The notes: generated by a model from the letters alone, not told the origin. Shown: positions 7,285 to 14,784, counted from the stretch's first letter. The stretch is DNA of 21,875 bases from Candidatus Gastranaerophilales bacterium (GCA_900769645.1 CAAGHI010000022.1:1-21875), one strand, 5' to 3'. Numbers and translations: made by a program.

Positions 7285-7411
7285 AATTTAATCCTCATCT
7301 TTGGCATTTTCAAAATAAATGTTTTTTATCAATTTGTTAAGCGAAAGCATGGTAAACAGGTGTGGTAATATTTATTTACGTTAAAATAATAAATATAAAG
7401 GACAAAAGAAT

Positions 7412-7957
7412 ATGAAATTAATAGTAGGACTGGGAAATATAGGTGAAAAATACTGCTTTACACGACATAATGCCGGTTTTATGGTGTTAGACAAGTTGGC
7501 AGTAGATAAAGGGTTTTCGTTTAGAGAAGAGAGCAAGTTGAAATGTTTTCTTGCAAAATCCTGTGACATAATCTATATAAAGCCGACGACTTTTATGAAT
7601 TTGTCTGGGGAGGCAGTCAGAGCGGTTATGGACTATTACAAGATTGATGTGAAAGATTTGTTAATCGTTTACGATGATATTGCGCTTGATTTGGGTAGAA
7701 TTCGATTTAGAGCAAATGGTTCTGACGGTGGACATAACGGGATTAAATCAATTATTAAACATGTCGGGACAAAAGAATTTGACAGATTAAAAATCGGTAT
7801 CGGTCCACAGCCTAATATTCCGTCAGAAAACTACGTTCTTCAAAATTTTCCAAAAGAACAATTGGAAGAGTTGAAAGAAGTTTTGAAAAAGGCTGATGAA
7901 GCGATTGAATTTTATCTTGAAAATGGAATTCAAAAGGCGCAAAACAAATTTAATTAG
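7412..7957 (+). CDS. pth: Peptidyl-tRNA hydrolase
   Basis: At 181 residues it is close to the usual bacterial Pth length. It rescues tRNAs from prematurely released peptidyl-tRNA. Family residues are all visible: Asn9 in GLGNIG, the catalytic His19 in TRHNAGF, Asn63 in KPTTFMNLSGEAV, Asp88/Asp89 in YDDIALDLGRIR, and Asn109 in GSDGGHNGIKSI. The normally conserved Pro of the first motif (GLGNPG) is Ile10 here. AAAGGA lies before the ATG. A possible extended -10 (TGG-TAATAT, 7363-7371) lies 40 bases upstream, without a good -35. The next gene, encoding a TPR protein, follows after 70 bases. Confidence 0.96.
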   Translation: MKLIVGLGNIGEKYCFTRHNAGFMVLDKLAVDKGFSFREESKLKCFLAKSCDIIYIKPTTFMNLSGEAVRAVMDYYKIDVKDLLIVYDDIALDLGRIRFRANGSDGGHNGIKSIIKHVGTKEFDRLKIGIGPQPNIPSENYVLQNFPKEQLEELKEVLKKADEAIEFYLENGIQKAQNKFN

Positions 7958-8027
7958 CCCAGATGATTATTGATATTCCTATTTTTTATATATAATTAAG
8001 AAAAGGTAGAAAATTAAGGAGTTCCAA

Positions 8028-9434
8028 ATGAGTTTACAATTGGCAGAACAATATGAAGAAAATGAACAATATACACAAGCTTATGAAGAGTACAAAAAAC
8101 TTCATGAACGTAATCCGAAAGATTTGAGTATTTTGGAGCGTTTGGGACACCTTTCAATGCTTTTGGATAACAAGGAGGAGGCAGCTGAATATTACACAAA
8201 AATCTTGGAATCTGATGCGACCAATGTGCTTGCGTACGAACAGTTGATGGATATTTATGTCACGACAGACAGGTACAAATATTATGTGTACAGAGGCAAT
8301 ATGCATTCTGTGGAACACCAACTTGAACATGCCGTAAATGATTACAAAAAGGCTGTAAATTGTGCGCCAGACGACAATAGTATGCTTTCTGCAAGATTTG
8401 TGCTCGGAACGCTTTATGAGCAAACAGGCAACAATGTTAAAGCGATTGATGAGTATTTGAAAGTAATCGACCATGAGGGAACGCACGAAGATGTTTATGT
8501 CAGACTTGCAAATTTGTATTTGAAAGAAGATGCAATGCCGAGTGCAATTGAAGTTCTTGATAGAGCAAGAAAATCAGGGTTTGACACAACAAATGTTCGT
8601 GAAATGCTTTCAGATTTGTTGTTGAAAAACGGAAATCCGGAAAAAGCTATTGAAATAACATCAGACGAGTTGACGAAAGTTAAATGCCTTTTGGATATGG
8701 GCAAAAAATCTGAAGCGATTGAAAAACTTCAACAAATGGAAGAGCAGTATGGACATATTGCGCAATTCCATTCTTTGAAGGCGCAGTATTACTATATGAA
8801 TGGCGAATTTGACAAGGCTCTTGAATGTGTAAACAAGTTTGATGAATTGGAGAAAAATTCTCCGTTGACATATCAAATGCGTGCTCTTATTTTTGAAGAG
8901 AAGAATGACGATTACAATGCACATATCAACTGGGGAAAATATAATATTGTCCGTGGCAATAAGGATATTGCGATTAACGAGTATTTGAATGCGTATCAAC
9001 TGAAAAACGATGATTTGGAATTGTTAAATACACTTGCGATGCTTTTAGAAGAGTCAAATGACAAAAACCATGCTATGGAGTTTTATGAAAGAATTGCAAA
9101 ATTGGACGAAACCGACAAAAAAGCGTTGGAAAAACTTGCAGAATTCAGAGAAAGTATTGGCGTTTACAGAATGCAGGCTGAATATTTGCTGAAGCTTTAC
9201 CACTTGGATAAACGAAATGCGTTGACTGTTAAGAAGCTCGGCGAAGCTTATGACAAGCTGAGAAACAAACCAGCTGCAATTGAATGTTATGAAAAATTTT
9301 TGGAAATCGGTAAAGGCAGTCCTGAATATTCAAAAATCCAACATAAATTGGAAAAATTAAAAAATTCTGACGTTCAAGAGGACGAAGGATTTTTGGATAA
9401 ATTTATCAATTGGTTTAATAAGAATAAGATGTAA
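8028..9434 (+). CDS. Tetratricopeptide-repeat protein
   Basis: A 468-residue protein made of about ten TPR-type helix pairs from residue 3 to about 445. Clear examples are EQYTQAYEEYKKLHERNPKD, NKEEAAEYYTKILESDATN, GNNVKAIDEYLKVI, GEFDKALECVNKFDELE and NKPAAIECYEKFLEIGKGS. It ends in a short amphipathic segment (EGFLDKFINWFNKNKM). There is no signal peptide or membrane helix, so it is likely a cytoplasmic scaffold. AAGGAG lies 6 bases before the ATG. The start of the prepilin 1 gene, with its own SD, lies 17 bases after the stop, so the TPR protein and pilin are probably co-transcribed. A role in pilus or secretion assembly is possible by context, but TPR proteins are too general to be sure. 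Confidence 0.85.
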   Translation: MSLQLAEQYEENEQYTQAYEEYKKLHERNPKDLSILERLGHLSMLLDNKEEAAEYYTKILESDATNVLAYEQLMDIYVTTDRYKYYVYRGNMHSVEHQLEHAVNDYKKAVNCAPDDNSMLSARFVLGTLYEQTGNNVKAIDEYLKVIDHEGTHEDVYVRLANLYLKEDAMPSAIEVLDRARKSGFDTTNVREMLSDLLLKNGNPEKAIEITSDELTKVKCLLDMGKKSEAIEKLQQMEEQYGHIAQFHSLKAQYYYMNGEFDKALECVNKFDELEKNSPLTYQMRALIFEEKNDDYNAHINWGKYNIVRGNKDIAINEYLNAYQLKNDDLELLNTLAMLLEESNDKNHAMEFYERIAKLDETDKKALEKLAEFRESIGVYRMQAEYLLKLYHLDKRNALTVKKLGEAYDKLRNKPAAIECYEKFLEIGKGSPEYSKIQHKLEKLKNSDVQEDEGFLDKFINWFNKNKM

Positions 9435-9481
9435 GAATAAGGAGCACAGATATGAAAAAGTTTAATTTGAGAAGAGCCTTC

Positions 9482-9491
9482 GGGGGGGGGG
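9482..9491 (+). repeat. Homopolymer of 10 G, candidate phase-variation tract (prepilin 1)
   Basis: The ten consecutive G lie within AGAAGAGCCTTC-G10-CAAGCGTC. The same context, AGAAGAGCCAAC-G10-CAATCGTC, is found at 17771-17800 in prepilin 2. Long G runs are known slippage sites in other bacteria. Here the run decides whether ATG 9452 reads into the pilin. Confidence 0.8.
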
Positions 9492-9505
9492 CAAGCGTCT
9501 AGAAT

Positions 9506-9578
9506 CCTCGCCCCAACGGGGAGAGGAAGCAATCGTTCACGAGCGACTAGCGAGTGTTACGAGTGCAGGTGAGGAGGA
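9506..9578 (+). repeat. Repeat module A, copy 2, inside the prepilin 1 leader
   Basis: It matches the reverse complement of 51-125 and loosely matches 14152-14213. In the 11-G frame it is open and encodes ESSPQRGEEAIVHERLASVT and following residues. The bases just after it (to 9603) contain AGCAACTAAGCAGCTAAGAAGC, cut here into units of GCAGCTAAG. Similar GCAGCTAAG units occur at 9669 and at 17818-17850. Confidence 0.65.
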
Positions 9579-9603
9579 ATTAGCAACTAAGCAGCTAAGA
9601 AGC

Positions 9604-9637
9604 GGTGCTACGCACGTAGCCCTCTGTAACAAAATTT
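9604..9637 (+). repeat. Repeat module B (GTGCTACGCACGTAGC), copy in prepilin 1 leader
   Basis: GGTGCTACGCACGTAGCCC followed by TCTGTAACAAAATTTA. It matches 18052-18083 nearly base for base, and its core matches the palindrome at 154-191. In both prepilin genes it is read in the same frame (GATHVALCN and GATHVAHCN). Confidence 0.75.
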
Positions 9638-9740
9638 ATTCCTATTTCAGGCATTGGTGTAAGGTTTTAGCAGCTAAGTTTGTAAAAGACGTTAGGTCGA
9701 TAAGACGTAAAGGCGATAAGTCTGAAACAGAAGCTATTTG

Positions 9741-9824
9741 TCGTCATTGCGAGCGTCAGCGTACCCCAAAGGGTATCCTGCCTCGTACGGCTCGTTACTC
9801 GCCTACGATGCAAGCAAGGAATCC
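9741..9824 (+). repeat. Repeat module C (two hairpins), copy in prepilin 1 leader
   Basis: It contains TACCC-CAAA-GGGTA and GCCTCGTA...TACGATGC hairpins, preceded by GTCATTGCGAGCG. It matches 14519-14582 next to tRNA-Gly, where the second hairpin is perfect (TGCATCGTA...TACGATGCA). Here it is translated up to and past ATG 9808. Confidence 0.65.
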
Positions 9825-10614
9825 AGCTTATTATTGTAATACAAGTAAATTGAAAGGAATACACATGGATAACTTAACCGAAACGGTCTTTTCACGTTTC
9901 ACGTCTCACTTTTCACTTCCAAAATCCGCCTTCACTCTCGCTGAGGTTTTAATTACCCTCGGAATAATCGGTGTTGTTGCAGCACTTACAATTCCTTCTC
10001 TTATACAAAAATATCAGATGAAGAGTTTTGAAGTCGCATTCAAAAAACAATATTCAGTCTTAAATAATGCGATAAACTATATACAGCTAAATAACAATCT
10101 TTCAGAATGTTATGTTACTGTTATAAAAGTAATATATCAAGGTAACCTGGTTGATAATTATTCCGGAAACAATTCTGATTGTGTTGCATTGAAAAATGAA
10201 TTGATTTCTAATTTAAAATTAACCCCTATTAGTCAATATTCTGGTTTTACGTCTATATCAAAAGTTAGAGCAGATGGTGGTGTAATGATAAATGGTTCCA
10301 TTGATTATTATTCTGCGTTGATGTATAGTTCAAATTTTTATCTTTTGCCTGATGGTGTAGTTGTGATGTTTTCAGACAGTGATGTTAGACCTTTTTTTTA
10401 TAATGATTTAATTTTTATTGATGTAAATGGTGCAAAAGGCCCCAATAGATGGGGCTATGACGTGTTTTGTTTGACGTTGGTGTCAAAAAACGGGGTACTA
10501 AGACTGAGCGATGAATATGCTTCTATTGCCGAAAAAGGTGGAAAATTGCCGAGAACCATTCTTTTGAATGAAAAAGAAAATAATACAAATTTTAAACAAT
10601 ATGGAGTCTGGTAA
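9808..10614 (+). CDS. Type IV pilin-like / type II secretion pseudopilin precursor (prepilin 1)
   Basis: This is the longest ATG-started form in the given sequence (268 residues). KSA|FTLAEVLITLGIIGVVAALTIPSL carries the prepilin-peptidase site before Phe+1, Glu+5 and the hydrophobic helix of class III pilins and pseudopilins. The C-terminus holds IFIDVNGAKGPNRWGYDVF, shared with prepilin 2. The protein should be inserted in the inner membrane, trimmed and methylated, then assembled into a pilus or secretion pseudopilus. ATG 9865 (MDNLTETVF) has AAAGGA 6 bases upstream and is a better internal start than 9808. The ATG at 9452 would be used if the G tract had 11 G. The residues just before the cleavage site (FTSHFSLPK) are encoded by a dispersed repeat. 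It follows the TPR gene without a promoter of its own. Confidence 0.85.
   Translation: MQARNPAYYCNTSKLKGIHMDNLTETVFSRFTSHFSLPKSAFTLAEVLITLGIIGVVAALTIPSLIQKYQMKSFEVAFKKQYSVLNNAINYIQLNNNLSECYVTVIKVIYQGNLVDNYSGNNSDCVALKNELISNLKLTPISQYSGFTSISKVRADGGVMINGSIDYYSALMYSSNFYLLPDGVVVMFSDSDVRPFFYNDLIFIDVNGAKGPNRWGYDVFCLTLVSKNGVLRLSDEYASIAEKGGKLPRTILLNEKENNTNFKQYGVW
9885..9936 (+). repeat. Repeat module D (TTTCAC units plus AFTLAE codons), prepilin 1
   Basis: GGTCTTTTCACGTTTCACG and following bases up to CGCCTTCACTCTCGCTGAGG. It matches 17992-18051 in prepilin 2, and its first 36 bases resemble the arms of the element at 3869-3987. It carries the coding sequence for the prepilin-peptidase site. Confidence 0.65.
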
Positions 10615-10632
10615 AATAAATTAACATTCAAT

Positions 10633-10661
10633 TTAATTTTAGTATTATGTTGTGATAAAAT
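10633..10661 (+). promoter_or_regulatory. Possible dnaE promoter, leaderless arrangement
   Basis: TAAAAT (10656-10661), with TGTGA just before it and a weak TTAATT 17 bases upstream. Transcription would begin at or within a base or two of ATG 10668. No SD is visible upstream of that ATG. Confidence 0.35.
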
Positions 10662-10667
10662 TTATTT

Positions 10668-13600
10668 ATGGACGAAAATACTCAATTTGTCCCGTTGCAC
10701 TTACACAGTGAATTCTCTCTGTTAGACGGGGCTATAAAGCTTAAAGACCTATGTAATTTTGCAAAAGAAAATAACATGCCGGCCGTTGCGATTACAGACC
10801 ATGGTGTTATGTATGGTGCTTTGGATTTATATTTAGAGGCAAAAGCTGCCGGAATTAAGCCGATTATTGGTTGTGAATTTTATGTCCATTCAGGGCCGCT
10901 TGATGAGCGTGACGCACACAACAACCCGAGATATCACCTTATTCTTTTAGCCAAAAATAATACCGGTTATATGAATATGGTAAAATTAGCATCTGATGCG
11001 GCTTGCAAGGGCTTTTATATGAAGCCTCGTATCAATTTTGAGCTGCTTAAAGAACGTCATGAAGGTTTGATTTGTTGCTCGGCTTGTTTGGGTGGCGAAG
11101 TTTTGCAACATCTTCTAAAAGGTGATTATGAGGGCGCTAAAGCGGTTGCAAAACGTTATAAAGATTTGTTTGGAGATGATTATTATATCGAACTTCAAGA
11201 TCATGGTTTGGAAGAGCAAAAACGCACAAACCCTGATTTAATCAAGATTGCAAAAGAGCTTGATATCAAAATGATTATCACAAACGACTCTCACTATTTG
11301 AAAAAAGAGGACGCTGACTGGCATGATACATTGTTGTGTATGCAGACTCAGTCAATGAAAGACGAAGAAAATCGTTTCCATTTCCCGAATAATGAGTTTT
11401 ATGTAAAAACAGTTTCTGAGATGCGTGATGCGTTCAAGTGGCTGGATTCTGAAACATTCGATCAGTGTGTGAAAAATACTGTGGATATTGCAGAACAGTG
11501 TCATGTTACAATCAAGTGGGAAGCACCGTTACCGGATTTTAAAGTTCCGCCTAACCATACGACAGATTCTTATTTAGAAGAACTTGTTATGCAAGGTTTG
11601 AAAAGAAAGTATGGCGAAGAAAATATTAATGACGAGCTCAAAGAACGTGTGAAATATGAACTTGGAATTATTGAAAAGATGGGCTTTTCGGCATATTTCT
11701 TGATTACTTGGGACTTTATCCACTTTGCCAAAACTCATGATATTCCGGTTGGGCCTGGTAGAGGTTCGGCTGCGGGGTCAGTTGTAGCTTATGCACTTGA
11801 TATTACAGATCTTGACCCTATTCGTCACCACCTGTTGTTCGAAAGATTTTTGAATCCGGAACGTTTCAGTATGCCAGATATTGATACTGACTTCTGTATC
11901 GAAAAACGTGGAGAGGTAATTGATTACGTAGTAGACAAATACGGTGCCGACAAGGTTTGTCAGATTATTACATTCAGTACGCTTGCCGCAAGAAACGCTT
12001 TCAAAAGTGTTGCACGTGTTTTTGGAATGGAGTATGCAAAGAGTAATAAGACCGCTTCGTTGATTGAAGATACGATTTCGGGCTCAATGATTGAGGGCTC
12101 TGAGCTTAAAAAACTTTATGATGAAGATTCTGAGATTAAGCGTGTAATTGACACAGCGAAATGCGTTGAGGGTATAAAATGCGGTATTGGTATGCACGCA
12201 GCAGGGGTTATCATCTCATATAAGCCGTTAGACCAGATCGTTCCGGTTCAGCCGTCCAAAGATGGAATTATTATTACGCAATATCACAGAGAAATCTTGG
12301 AAAAGATGAAGCTTTTGAAGATGGACTTTTTGGGCTTGCGTAACTTGACGATGATACACAAGACAGTCAAATTGATTAAAAAGTGTCAAGGAATTGATGT
12401 TGATATTAACCACATTCCACTTGATGACAAACCGACTTATGACATGCTTGTTCGAGGAGAAACGGTTGGGGTTTTCCAGCTTGAATCTTCCGGCATGACA
12501 AGTTTGGTTAAGAAATTGCAACCCGACGTTTTTGAAGATTTGGGTGCCTTGGTTGCCTTGTTCCGTCCGGGACCGTTGGGATCAGGCATGGTTGACGATT
12601 TTGTAGAAAGAAAACATGGGCGTCAGGCAATTACTTATGCACACCCGAGATTGGAACCAATTCTTAAAGATACTTACGGGACAATGGTTTATCAGGAACA
12701 GATTATGCAGATCTTCCAAGTTATGGCGGATTATTCGCTTGGTCAAGCCGATCAGGTTCGTCGTATGATGGGGCACAAAGATCCGGAAGCGATGGCAGCT
12801 CAAGAAGGTAAACTTATTGAAGGTTCTGCAAAATACGGTATGAAGGCCGAAGATGCGAAAAAGTTGTTTAACCAAATCCAAAACTTCGCTGCATACTGTT
12901 TCAACCGTGCGCACTCATCAGCTTATGCATTTGTATCTTATCAGACAGCTTATTTGAAATGCCATTATCCAGTTGAATACTTGTCAGCGTTGCTATCTAG
13001 TGTTGCGGGTGATCAAGAAAAAACACAGGCTTATATTGAAGAAGCTTTGAAATATGGTATTAAGGTTCTTCCGCCGGATATTAATAAATCGTTCTTGGAA
13101 TATGCACCGGACGGCAAAAACATTCGTTTTGGCTTAGCATCTATCAAGCAAGTCGGTGAGGCGATTATTGAGGAAATTATCAAAGAACGTGAGGCAAATG
13201 GCGATTATAAATCGATTTACGATTATATTAAACGTCTTGACACGAAATGTTCAAATAAAAAGACTCTTGAAGGCTTGATTAAAGCAGGAGCCTTTGCAAC
13301 TATTGAAAAAAGTCGCAAACAGCTTTGGGATAATATCGAATATATTACATCAACTGCAACGAAAGAGTCGAAAGCAAAAGAATCAGGTCAGGGAAGCTTG
13401 TTTGACATGCTCGGAGACACATCTGCGATAGAGGAAGCAAAATTTCAGCTTTCAGGTTCAGATGAGGAGTATGATGCAAGAACTATACAGAATTTTGAAA
13501 AAGAATTTTTGGGCTTTTATGTAACAAGTCACCCGTTGTCAACGATTAGGAGTAAGTTGCCGTTCTTGATGACACATAAGATTACGGAAATTCCAGAGCA

Positions 13601-14138
13601 ACCAAATGACAAAATAGTTACTATTTGCGGACTTATTACGGCTGTAAAACAAATTCCGACAAAGAAAGATCCGACAAAATTTATCAGATTTGTGACAGTT
13701 GAGGATTTATCAGGCAAAATTGAGGTTATAGCATTTAATAGAACAATTCAGGAATATGGCGATTATTTGCAAAATGAGCAAAGGGTAATTATTTCCGGTA
13801 AGGTAAGTCGACGTTCTGATGATGAGCCACCGACACTTTTGGTGGAAAGCGTTAAGACGGTTGATAATTCAAATATCTTTACGATTACATTGTTGGACGA
13901 TTTCAAGTTTGAAGAAATTGTTTTTATGAAAAATATTTTGTGTAAATTCCCGGGCTCTGATCCTGTAACATTCAAGATGAAAGACATGTCGGGTGATGTG
14001 AAAGTTCTTGTTTCATCAATGTTTTGGGTATCCAGTTCAAATGAATTGGTAAATATTTTGAACAAACAGTTTGAAGGACGATTGAAAATAGATATTCGCT
14101 CATTGGACAGCAACGAGAAAGAAGAACAGGCTGCGTAA
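10668..14138 (+). CDS. dnaE: DNA polymerase III alpha subunit (DnaE1 type)
   Basis: At 1156 residues it has the standard DnaE length and catalyses replicative chain extension. The N-terminal PHP domain shows PLHLHSEFSLLDG (9-21) and ITDHGVMYG. The polymerase palm has GPGRGSAAGSVVAY, then PDIDTDF with Asp404 and Asp406, and LKMDFLGLRNL with Asp553. These match the catalytic triad positions of E. coli DnaE (401, 403, 555). The fingers motif (ALVALFRPGPL, YGTMVYQEQIMQI) and the C-terminal OB fold (IVTICGLITAVKQIPTKKDP...) are present. The PHP metal ligands look intact, so proofreading by this domain is possible. The start has no SD, and a -10-like TAAAAT lies 7 bases upstream, which suggests a leaderless mRNA. 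No dnaQ or other replisome gene is nearby. Confidence 0.98.
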   Translation: MDENTQFVPLHLHSEFSLLDGAIKLKDLCNFAKENNMPAVAITDHGVMYGALDLYLEAKAAGIKPIIGCEFYVHSGPLDERDAHNNPRYHLILLAKNNTGYMNMVKLASDAACKGFYMKPRINFELLKERHEGLICCSACLGGEVLQHLLKGDYEGAKAVAKRYKDLFGDDYYIELQDHGLEEQKRTNPDLIKIAKELDIKMIITNDSHYLKKEDADWHDTLLCMQTQSMKDEENRFHFPNNEFYVKTVSEMRDAFKWLDSETFDQCVKNTVDIAEQCHVTIKWEAPLPDFKVPPNHTTDSYLEELVMQGLKRKYGEENINDELKERVKYELGIIEKMGFSAYFLITWDFIHFAKTHDIPVGPGRGSAAGSVVAYALDITDLDPIRHHLLFERFLNPERFSMPDIDTDFCIEKRGEVIDYVVDKYGADKVCQIITFSTLAARNAFKSVARVFGMEYAKSNKTASLIEDTISGSMIEGSELKKLYDEDSEIKRVIDTAKCVEGIKCGIGMHAAGVIISYKPLDQIVPVQPSKDGIIITQYHREILEKMKLLKMDFLGLRNLTMIHKTVKLIKKCQGIDVDINHIPLDDKPTYDMLVRGETVGVFQLESSGMTSLVKKLQPDVFEDLGALVALFRPGPLGSGMVDDFVERKHGRQAITYAHPRLEPILKDTYGTMVYQEQIMQIFQVMADYSLGQADQVRRMMGHKDPEAMAAQEGKLIEGSAKYGMKAEDAKKLFNQIQNFAAYCFNRAHSSAYAFVSYQTAYLKCHYPVEYLSALLSSVAGDQEKTQAYIEEALKYGIKVLPPDINKSFLEYAPDGKNIRFGLASIKQVGEAIIEEIIKEREANGDYKSIYDYIKRLDTKCSNKKTLEGLIKAGAFATIEKSRKQLWDNIEYITSTATKESKAKESGQGSLFDMLGDTSAIEEAKFQLSGSDEEYDARTIQNFEKEFLGFYVTSHPLSTIRSKLPFLMTHKITEIPEQPNDKIVTICGLITAVKQIPTKKDPTKFIRFVTVEDLSGKIEVIAFNRTIQEYGDYLQNEQRVIISGKVSRRSDDEPPTLLVESVKTVDNSNIFTITLLDDFKFEEIVFMKNILCKFPGSDPVTFKMKDMSGDVKVLVSSMFWVSSSNELVNILNKQFEGRLKIDIRSLDSNEKEEQAA

Positions 14139-14151
14139 AGATTTCTTATAA

Positions 14152-14213
14152 CCTCGCCAAGTATAGAGATCGCAGTTGTTGATGAGCGATTAGCGAAGAT
14201 TACAACTGCGGGA
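14152..14213 (+). repeat. Repeat module A, diverged copy 3
   Basis: CGCAGTTGT (14171-14179) pairs perfectly with ACAACTGCG (14202-14210) around GATGAGCGATTAGCGA. The outline is the same as at 9506-9578 and 51-125. It lies between dnaE and the tRNA-Gly promoter and has no coding role. Confidence 0.5.
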
Positions 14214-14306
14214 GAAGTGTTGATAAGATTATCGTAAAGAGTTTAATCTATCAGTTTTCTCTTGCAATGAATAATTAAAAATTTTTGATAAAATAAAAAA
14301 AAAGAC

Positions 14307-14335
14307 TTGCAAAAAAAAATCTTTCATGTAATAAT
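14307..14335 (+). promoter_or_regulatory. Promoter of tRNA-Gly
   Basis: TTGCAA (14307-14312) and AATAAT (14330-14335) are 17 bases apart. The -10 ends 15 bases before the tRNA, giving a very short 5' leader. Confidence 0.6.
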
Positions 14336-14350
14336 AAAAAGGTACCCAAT

Positions 14351-14425
14351 GCGGGGGTAATTCAGTGGTAGAATGCTTCCTTGCCAAGGAAGATGTCGCG
14401 AGTTCGAGCCTCGTCTCCCGCTCCA
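14351..14425 (+). tRNA. tRNA-Gly (anticodon GCC), CCA encoded
   Basis: The acceptor arm GCGGGGG pairs with CTCCCGC (one G-U). The anticodon stem-loop TTCCTTGCCAAGGAA carries GCC, and the T arm contains GTTCGAGCC. The discriminator is T and CCA is encoded at 14423-14425. A terminator hairpin follows at once. The 3' end of the gene and the terminator are duplicated downstream (14579-14660). Confidence 0.95.
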
Positions 14426-14660
14426 TAAAGACCAGTCTTGATGGCTGGTCTTTATTTATGCAATGTCGAGGAAACGGTCTCTCACTCGAGTTTGTTGCTC
14501 TGCTGTCGCAACAAACAGAGTTCTACCCTTACGGGTATCCTGCATCGTATGGCTCATGCTGTTCGCCTACGATGCAAGCGAGCCTGTCTCCCGCTCCATA
14601 AAGACCGATCTTAATGGCTGGTTTTTATTTATGTAATCTCGAGGAAACGGTCTCTCACTC
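14405..14660 (+). repeat. Direct repeat of the tRNA-Gly 3' end flanking a repeat insert
   Basis: Copy 1 (14405-14487) and copy 2 (14579-14660) share the tRNA 3' end, the terminator hairpin and a CTCGAGGAAACGG-like tail ending CTCTCACTC. Between them lie 91 bases with a GTTTGTTGC/GCAACAAAC hairpin and repeat module C. A third, partial echo (CCATAAAG...CTTTTTATTTAT) follows at 14661-14698. No integrase is nearby. The gap 14426-14784 otherwise contains only the promoter listed next. Confidence 0.7.
14425..14459 (+). terminator. Terminator of tRNA-Gly
   Basis: ATAAAGACCAG (14425-14435) pairs with CTGGTCTTTAT (14445-14455) over a 9-base loop and continues TTTAT. A weaker second copy of the same hairpin lies at 14598-14626. 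Confidence 0.8.
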
Positions 14661-14714
14661 CATAAAGAAGATTGACTAATGTGGGGCTTTTTATTTATAT
14701 AAGAATCTGAAATA

Positions 14715-14743
14715 TTGACTATTAAAAATATCTATGCAATTAT
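14715..14743 (+). promoter_or_regulatory. Possible promoter for the pseudouridine synthase operon
   Basis: TTGACT (14715-14720) and AATTAT (14738-14743) are spaced 17 bases apart, about 42 bases before the start. The -35 is good and the -10 is weak. Confidence 0.35.
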
Positions 14744-14784
14744 TGTGCATATTGAGTTCTAGACTTTTTACGAAAATTTGAGAT

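Larger units (their letters stand above)
9452..9807 (+). other. 5' part of prepilin 1 gene: start codon, G10 tract and repeat-derived leader
   Basis: AAGGAG (9439-9444) lies 7 bases before ATG 9452. The first ten codons read MKKFNLRRAF, the kind of short basic start expected just before FTLAE in a prepilin. A run of ten G follows (9482-9491). As given, translation ends at TAG 9500-9502 after 16 codons. With one more G, the frame joins 9493-9807 (105 codons without a stop) and runs into the pilin at 9808, giving 387 residues. GCCTTC occurs both at 9476-9481 and at 9928-9933. The interval between them is 452 bases (453 with the extra G, a multiple of three), as if a segment had been inserted between the codons for AF and TLAE. 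Most of that segment is dispersed-repeat sequence. Confidence 0.7.

Noticed and set aside
8154..8999. Minus-strand ORFs of 60-112 codons opposite the TPR gene
   Set aside because: They lack SDs, are unlike known proteins, and lie wholly opposite a well-supported repeat protein gene.
9482..9491. Treating the two G10 runs as plain sequencing errors and annotating full-length genes
   Set aside because: A homopolymer undercall cannot be excluded, since both runs have the same length and are one base short. But with either 10 or 11 G the tract sits early in a pilin gene in a slippage-prone form, so I report the sequence as given and state the alternative.
9506..9680. CRISPR array suggested by repeated units near the prepilins
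   Set aside because: The units are of different kinds and unequal spacing, with no regular repeat-spacer pattern and no cas genes.
9667..9864. Minus-strand ORF across the prepilin 1 leader
   Set aside because: It arises from the palindromic repeats being open on both strands. There is no SD, and it is opposite a frame that continues into the pilin.
9808..10614. Calling the pilins pilA or gspG
   Set aside because: The N-terminal motif is common to all prepilins and pseudopilins, and no assembly genes are nearby, so the exact type cannot be fixed.
14365..14601. 78-codon plus-strand ORF over tRNA-Gly
   Set aside because: It starts inside the tRNA and runs through the terminator and repeats. 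It has no SD and is stop-free only by chance of the repeat sequence.
14405..14660. Active integration site of a mobile element
   Set aside because: There is a tRNA 3' duplication but no integrase, cargo or phage gene. The 91-base insert is repeat sequence only.
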